Source: RGIG8050 sp045588915
Lineage (GTDB): Bacteria > Bacillota > Clostridia > Christensenellales > UBA1242
Assembly (NCBI GenBank): GCA_045588915.1
Contig: JAZNFA010000007.1
Coordinates: forward strand, 4,838-68,837
Reading direction: 5' to 3'
DNA length: 64,000 nt
Part shown: positions 60,831 through 64,000 of the stretch, one piece after another
How the letters are laid out: every line of letters starts with the position of its first letter
Position numbering within the stretch: position 1 is the stretch's first letter
The notes under the pieces: model-generated
Database searches by the model: none
What the model was told of the DNA's origin: nothing
What the model saw: only the letters and a program-made list of their open reading frames with translations
Position numbers and translations under genes: made by a program

Positions 60831-60907
60831 TGGTGGCGGGAGTTGGATTTGAACCAACGACCTTTGGGTTATGAGCCCAACGAGCTGCCGGACTGCTCTA
60901 TCCCGCG
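60831..60907 (-). tRNA. Initiator tRNA-fMet (anticodon CAU)
   Basis: On the minus strand: acceptor CGCGGGA against TCCCGCC, anticodon loop CTCATAA between TTGGG and CCCAA (the three G-C pairs G29-G31/C39-C41 mark an initiator), T arm GTTGG-TTCAAAT-CCAAC, and encoded CCA. Positions 1 and 72 form a C-C mismatch; the usual bacterial initiator has C1-A72. Confidence 0.93.
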
Positions 60908-60915
60908 ATAGGTTG

Positions 60916-60945
60916 AGTATATGATATTATTATGACCATTGTCAA
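60916..60945 (-). promoter_or_regulatory. Promoter of tRNA-fMet
   Basis: On the minus strand a perfect TTGACA (complement of 60940-60945), 18-base spacer and TATACT (complement of 60916-60921), ending 8 bases before the tRNA. Confidence 0.75.
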
Positions 60946-60973
60946 CCATTTATAATTAGAAAATTTTTTTAGC

Positions 60974-61966
60974 TTATAAAATACTAATTGTTAAGTATGC
61001 AAAATAAATTGATAATATTAAAATTCCTTGCCATTTGTATGTGCGTTGCTTGATAAACATCGGAACAATGGCAATCAAAGATAAGATTAAGCAAAAAGGT
61101 AAGTCAATAAAAATACTTTCAGTCGAAATAATCAATGAACCATTAGCGATTAAACTGCATATTGGTAAAATTAAAGTTAGATTGATAATATTTGCGCCAA
61201 TAATATTACCAAGGGATAAACTTCCTTCTTTTTTGCGAATTGCTGCAATTGTCGTAACAAGCTCAGGAAGGGAAGTTCCAATAGCAATAATTGTAATTGC
61301 AATCAAACGTTCAGGAATGCCTAAACTATTTGCGATGGTTGAACCACTTTTAATTAAGAGATTAGAACCAATTATGATAAAAACCGCCCCAATAATAAAC
61401 AAAAATATTTTTAAAAAAACTATTTTTTTATTTTTCTTTTCTTTTTTAATTTTGGCGTTCTCTTCTGGTGTGATTTCTATTTCAATACAATTTTTTTCCT
61501 TTGGATTCGTATCGAGTCGACCTTGAAAAAGATTAATTGAAATAAATGTGAAATAAATAAAAAGTAAAATCAAGCTTGCCCAGATGTTTAATGAATTACC
61601 TAAACAACCTAACCATAAAGTAAGAGTACTACAAATTAGTAAAAGACTTTGTTGCCAATAGTTTTTACGTGGTGTTAGTATTGCCATAAATGTAAAAGCA
61701 ACTCCAATGATTAAACCAGTGTTTGCTATTACTGTGCCGATAGCATTACCAACAGCTAAATCGTTTTGCCCATCAATGCTTGCCATAATTGAAACGATAA
61801 GTTCGGGGAGTGTGGTTGCAAAACTGACTATTGTTGCACCTATAATGAATGTTGGAATTTTAGCCGCGTGAGCAATCCATGATGCGCTATCAACAAACCA
61901 CTCACCACCTTTAATGATTAAAAATACGCCAATTATAAATATGATGATCGCAATACACAAATCCAT
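60974..61966 (-). CDS. CaCA-family sodium/calcium exchanger (YrbG-like)
   Basis: 330 residues, about ten membrane helices in two inverted halves. Each half has the alpha-repeat: SFATTLPELIVSIMAS then LAVGNAIGTVIANTG in the first, and IAIGTSLPELVTTIAA then LSLGNIIGANIINLT in the second; the conserved glutamates in LPEL bind cation. A charged cytoplasmic loop (about 155-185, many Lys/Glu) separates the halves. Exports Ca2+ (or K+) by Na+ or H+ exchange; the ions are inferred from the family. Monocistronic on the minus strand. Confidence 0.9.
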   Translation of the reverse strand: MDLCIAIIIFIIGVFLIIKGGEWFVDSASWIAHAAKIPTFIIGATIVSFATTLPELIVSIMASIDGQNDLAVGNAIGTVIANTGLIIGVAFTFMAILTPRKNYWQQSLLLICSTLTLWLGCLGNSLNIWASLILLFIYFTFISINLFQGRLDTNPKEKNCIEIEITPEENAKIKKEKKNKKIVFLKIFLFIIGAVFIIIGSNLLIKSGSTIANSLGIPERLIAITIIAIGTSLPELVTTIAAIRKKEGSLSLGNIIGANIINLTLILPICSLIANGSLIISTESIFIDLPFCLILSLIAIVPMFIKQRTYKWQGILILSIYFAYLTISIL

Positions 61967-62059
61967 AATTATGAGTTTATAATTAGTATAAGTTTAAGTC
62001 AATGTAAGTATTTTTATTTACTAATTTTTAAAAAAAGTTTATTCTTTATTAGGAAGATT

Positions 62060-63133
62060 ATGAAGATAATTCATTGTGCAGATTTACACTTAGACAGTAA
62101 GTTAGAAGCAAATTTAGATGCTTACAAAGCAAAGGAGCGTCGGAGTGAAATACTTGATACTTTTGAGCGTATGGTTGAATATGCAGTGAATTATGACGTT
62201 ACAGCAATCATCATTGCTGGCGATATGTTTGATACAGCAAGAATAAAGAATTCAACTAAGTTAAGAATTTTAAATTTGATTCGCAAAATTTCACAGCTTG
62301 ATTTTTTGTATTTAAGTGGAAATCACGATGAAAAAAACTTTATTAGTTTGATAGAAGACAAGCCTGAAAATTTAAAAATTTTTGGACACAAATGGACATC
62401 CTTTCGGTATGATAATATTGATATTTCTGGTGTTGTTTTAGATAAAACTAATTCTTCGTTGATTTATAATACTCTGGATTTAAATCCCAACAATTTTAAC
62501 ATTGTAGTAATGCACGGACAAATTATAAATTATAATACTAAGGATGATGGTGAATGTATAAACTTAGTAAAGTTGAAAAATAAAAATATTGATTATCTTG
62601 CCTTAGGACACATTCATTCTTATGAAAAAAAGGATTTAGATAAGAGAGGAGTTTATTGTTATTCGGGATGCTTAGAAGGACGAGGTTTTGATGAATGTGG
62701 CGAGAAAGGTTTTGTTTTATTAGATATTAACTGTAATGCACTCACAACTGAATTTATTCCTTTTGCTAAACGTAAATTGATTGAATTTGAATTTGATATC
62801 TCAAACTATAATGACTGGTTTGAAATAGAAGAACAGATAGTTACTCAAACAAATCATATAACAAAAGACAATTTAGTAAAAGTTGTTTTGAAAGGTAGAT
62901 ATAACCTTAAATTAGACAAACACCTTTCGATGCTAGAAAAAAAGTTAGAAAAATTTTATTTTGTTAAAATTAAAGACGAATCTGAATTAGATGTAACACC
63001 ACAAGATGTTGAAAAGGATGTTTCTTTGCGAGGTGAATTTATTAGAAAAGTTTTGGCATCCAACTTAAGTGAAGAAGAAAAAGAGTACACGATTTTAATT
63101 GGATTAAAAACATTACAAGGCGAGGATTTATAA
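62060..63133 (+). CDS. SbcD/YhaO-like DNA exonuclease subunit
   Basis: 357 residues. Calcineurin-like phosphoesterase of the Mre11/SbcD group: IIHCADLHLDS (metal site 1), IIAGDMFD (site 2), LSGNHDEK (site 3), VVMHGQ and LGHIHSY near 200. The C-terminal capping part is shorter than in E. coli SbcD. It is followed with no gap by an SMC-like ATPase gene, so the pair is Mre11-Rad50-like. The partner's domain order suggests YhaO/YhaN rather than SbcD/SbcC. Shine-Dalgarno AGGAAG precedes the ATG. Confidence 0.85.
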   Translation: MKIIHCADLHLDSKLEANLDAYKAKERRSEILDTFERMVEYAVNYDVTAIIIAGDMFDTARIKNSTKLRILNLIRKISQLDFLYLSGNHDEKNFISLIEDKPENLKIFGHKWTSFRYDNIDISGVVLDKTNSSLIYNTLDLNPNNFNIVVMHGQIINYNTKDDGECINLVKLKNKNIDYLALGHIHSYEKKDLDKRGVYCYSGCLEGRGFDECGEKGFVLLDINCNALTTEFIPFAKRKLIEFEFDISNYNDWFEIEEQIVTQTNHITKDNLVKVVLKGRYNLKLDKHLSMLEKKLEKFYFVKIKDESELDVTPQDVEKDVSLRGEFIRKVLASNLSEEEKEYTILIGLKTLQGEDL

Positions 63134-64000
63134 ATGAAGTTAATTAAGTGTCATATTGAAAATTTTGGTAAATTAAGTAATTTTAATTTTGATTTTGCAA
63201 GTGGTTTTAACAGCATCAAAGAAGAAAATGGCTGGGGTAAAAGCACTTTTGCTACTTTTATTAAGTCTATGTTTTACGGATTACCCAACACTCAAGGAAA
63301 TGATTTAAACAAAAAAGAACGAGAAAAATATTTTCCGTGGCAGGGTGGAAATTTCGGTGGTAATTTAGAATTTGAAATAAACAATATAAAATATAAAGTT
63401 GAAAGATTTTTTGGCAAGAAAAAGAGTGATGATATTTTTAATATTATTGATTTGAGTACGGGAGAAAAAACTTCTGAATTTTCATCTAATCTTGGTGAAG
63501 AAATTTTTGATTTAGATGAAGAAGCTTTTGAAAGGAGTTCATACATTCCACAAAAAGCGTTAAATCCAGACGGTAAAGTTAGTATTACAAATAAGCTTAC
63601 GAATTTAATTCAAGGAACTGCTGAGGAGTTTGATTTTAAAGTAATTCAGGATCGTTTAAATGAAAATAAAAAAATTTTGTATAATAGTAAAACTAAATCA
63701 GGGCTCATTCAAAAAACAGAAGCGCAAAAAGAAGATTTAATTATTCAAATCAATGAATTAAAAACAAGTACTTTAGCAATTGAAGAATTTGAAAACAAAA
63801 TAGATATTCAAGATCAAGCAATCAATAAATTATTGGAAGAACAAAACGAAATCAAAACGCGAATTAATGATTATAGTAAAACTCAAGAAAAGAAAGCAAA
63901 TCAGGAATATTTTCAAAAATTAAATGAAAATATTCGACTGACAATACACTCTATCAATGAGAAAGAAGACATATTAAATCATCAAAGTCTAACACTATCT
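63134..64000 (+). CDS. SbcC/YhaN-like AAA ATPase (cut by window end)
   Basis: 289 residues visible; the frame is open to the last base. The N-terminus MKLIKCHIENFGKLSNF and the Walker A EENGWGKST (near residues 30-38) are those of SMC/Rad50/RecF-type ATPases; YPQ-like SYIPQKALNP follows the first lobe, then a coiled-coil begins near 200. ATG directly follows the stop of the nuclease gene, indicating translational coupling. The zinc hook or tip and the second lobe are outside the window. Confidence 0.85.
   Translation, partial: MKLIKCHIENFGKLSNFNFDFASGFNSIKEENGWGKSTFATFIKSMFYGLPNTQGNDLNKKEREKYFPWQGGNFGGNLEFEINNIKYKVERFFGKKKSDDIFNIIDLSTGEKTSEFSSNLGEEIFDLDEEAFERSSYIPQKALNPDGKVSITNKLTNLIQGTAEEFDFKVIQDRLNENKKILYNSKTKSGLIQKTEAQKEDLIIQINELKTSTLAIEEFENKIDIQDQAINKLLEEQNEIKTRINDYSKTQEKKANQEYFQKLNENIRLTIHSINEKEDILNHQSLTLS

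Noticed and set aside
62060..64000. A defence nuclease-ATPase island
   Set aside because: The SbcD/SbcC-like pair matches the common YhaO/YhaN repair pair, and there are no mobile or defence genes nearby.

Overview
The window is AT-rich, densely coding bacterial chromosome that uses the standard code (TGA is a stop). Everything recognisable points to an anaerobic, endospore-forming low-GC Firmicute (Clostridia-like, probably a lineage with a compact genome). It carries sporulation sigma factor SigG, a YlmC/YmxH PRC-barrel protein, a SPOCS+LysM protein of the SipL type, a dipicolinate synthase, pyruvate:ferredoxin oxidoreductase, 2[4Fe-4S] ferredoxins, the McsA/McsB/ClpC set, HslV/HslU and a Veg protein. 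I found no rRNA genes, CRISPR arrays, insertion sequences, phage genes or resistance islands. No gene-free stretch exceeds 300 bases; the longest is about 200 bases (35566-35764).

Layout. 1-4600: end of an unidentified gene, a PreA-like dehydrogenase, a Nudix hydrolase, tRNA-Glu, rimO, rarA. 4651-8061: a large surface protein. 8173-11562: infA-rpmJ-rpsM-rpsK-rpsD-rpoA-rplQ, then veg facing it. 11859-15011: a SipL-like gene and a convergent, degraded P1B-type ATPase. 15151-21168: a 1533-residue coiled-coil membrane protein heading an operon with ruvX, a ferredoxin, a DUF1292 gene and pyrophosphatase, nearly all overlapping. 21281-26048: rpsB-tsf-frr-cdsA-rseP (pyrH, uppS and dxr are not in it) and a 157-residue protein. 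26045-30347: sigG, ylmC-like and pyruvate:ferredoxin oxidoreductase. 30433-35565: ddl, a GH95-like protein, murG, a tandem OB-fold protein. 35765-43777: comM, dprA, topA, hslV, an inverted membrane-protein gene, hslU. 43772-46396: a shortened aspartokinase divergent from a fused DpaA-DpaB dipicolinate synthase, and a thioredoxin-like protein. 46468-50962: tRNA-Arg, two exported proteins (one with a beta-barrel-like segment and a Pro-Gly-Asp repeat tail), a glycosyltransferase and tRNA-Gly. 50987-56481: phosphohexomutase, galU, mcsB, a miniature mcsA and a divergent clpC. 56466-61966: two small proteins, obgE, a SPOR-like membrane protein, a degenerate CD-NTase-like protein, an Ogg-type glycosylase, tRNA-fMet, a cation exchanger. 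62060-64000: a YhaO/YhaN (SbcD/SbcC-like) pair, the second cut by the window edge.

Three themes stand out. First, the spore core chemistry is condensed: dpaA and dpaB are one gene, 21 bases from an aspartokinase whose regulatory region is cut down. Second, protein quality control is remodelled: McsA is reduced to one zinc finger while ClpC has lost its middle (M/UVR) domain and shows no recognisable ClpP-docking loop. Third, many genes at the head of a transcription unit have a -10 box ending 6-11 bases before the start codon and no Shine-Dalgarno sequence. They look leaderless, whereas genes inside operons have normal Shine-Dalgarno sites. Several proteins keep a fold but have altered catalytic signatures (P-type ATPase, CD-NTase-like, GH95-like).
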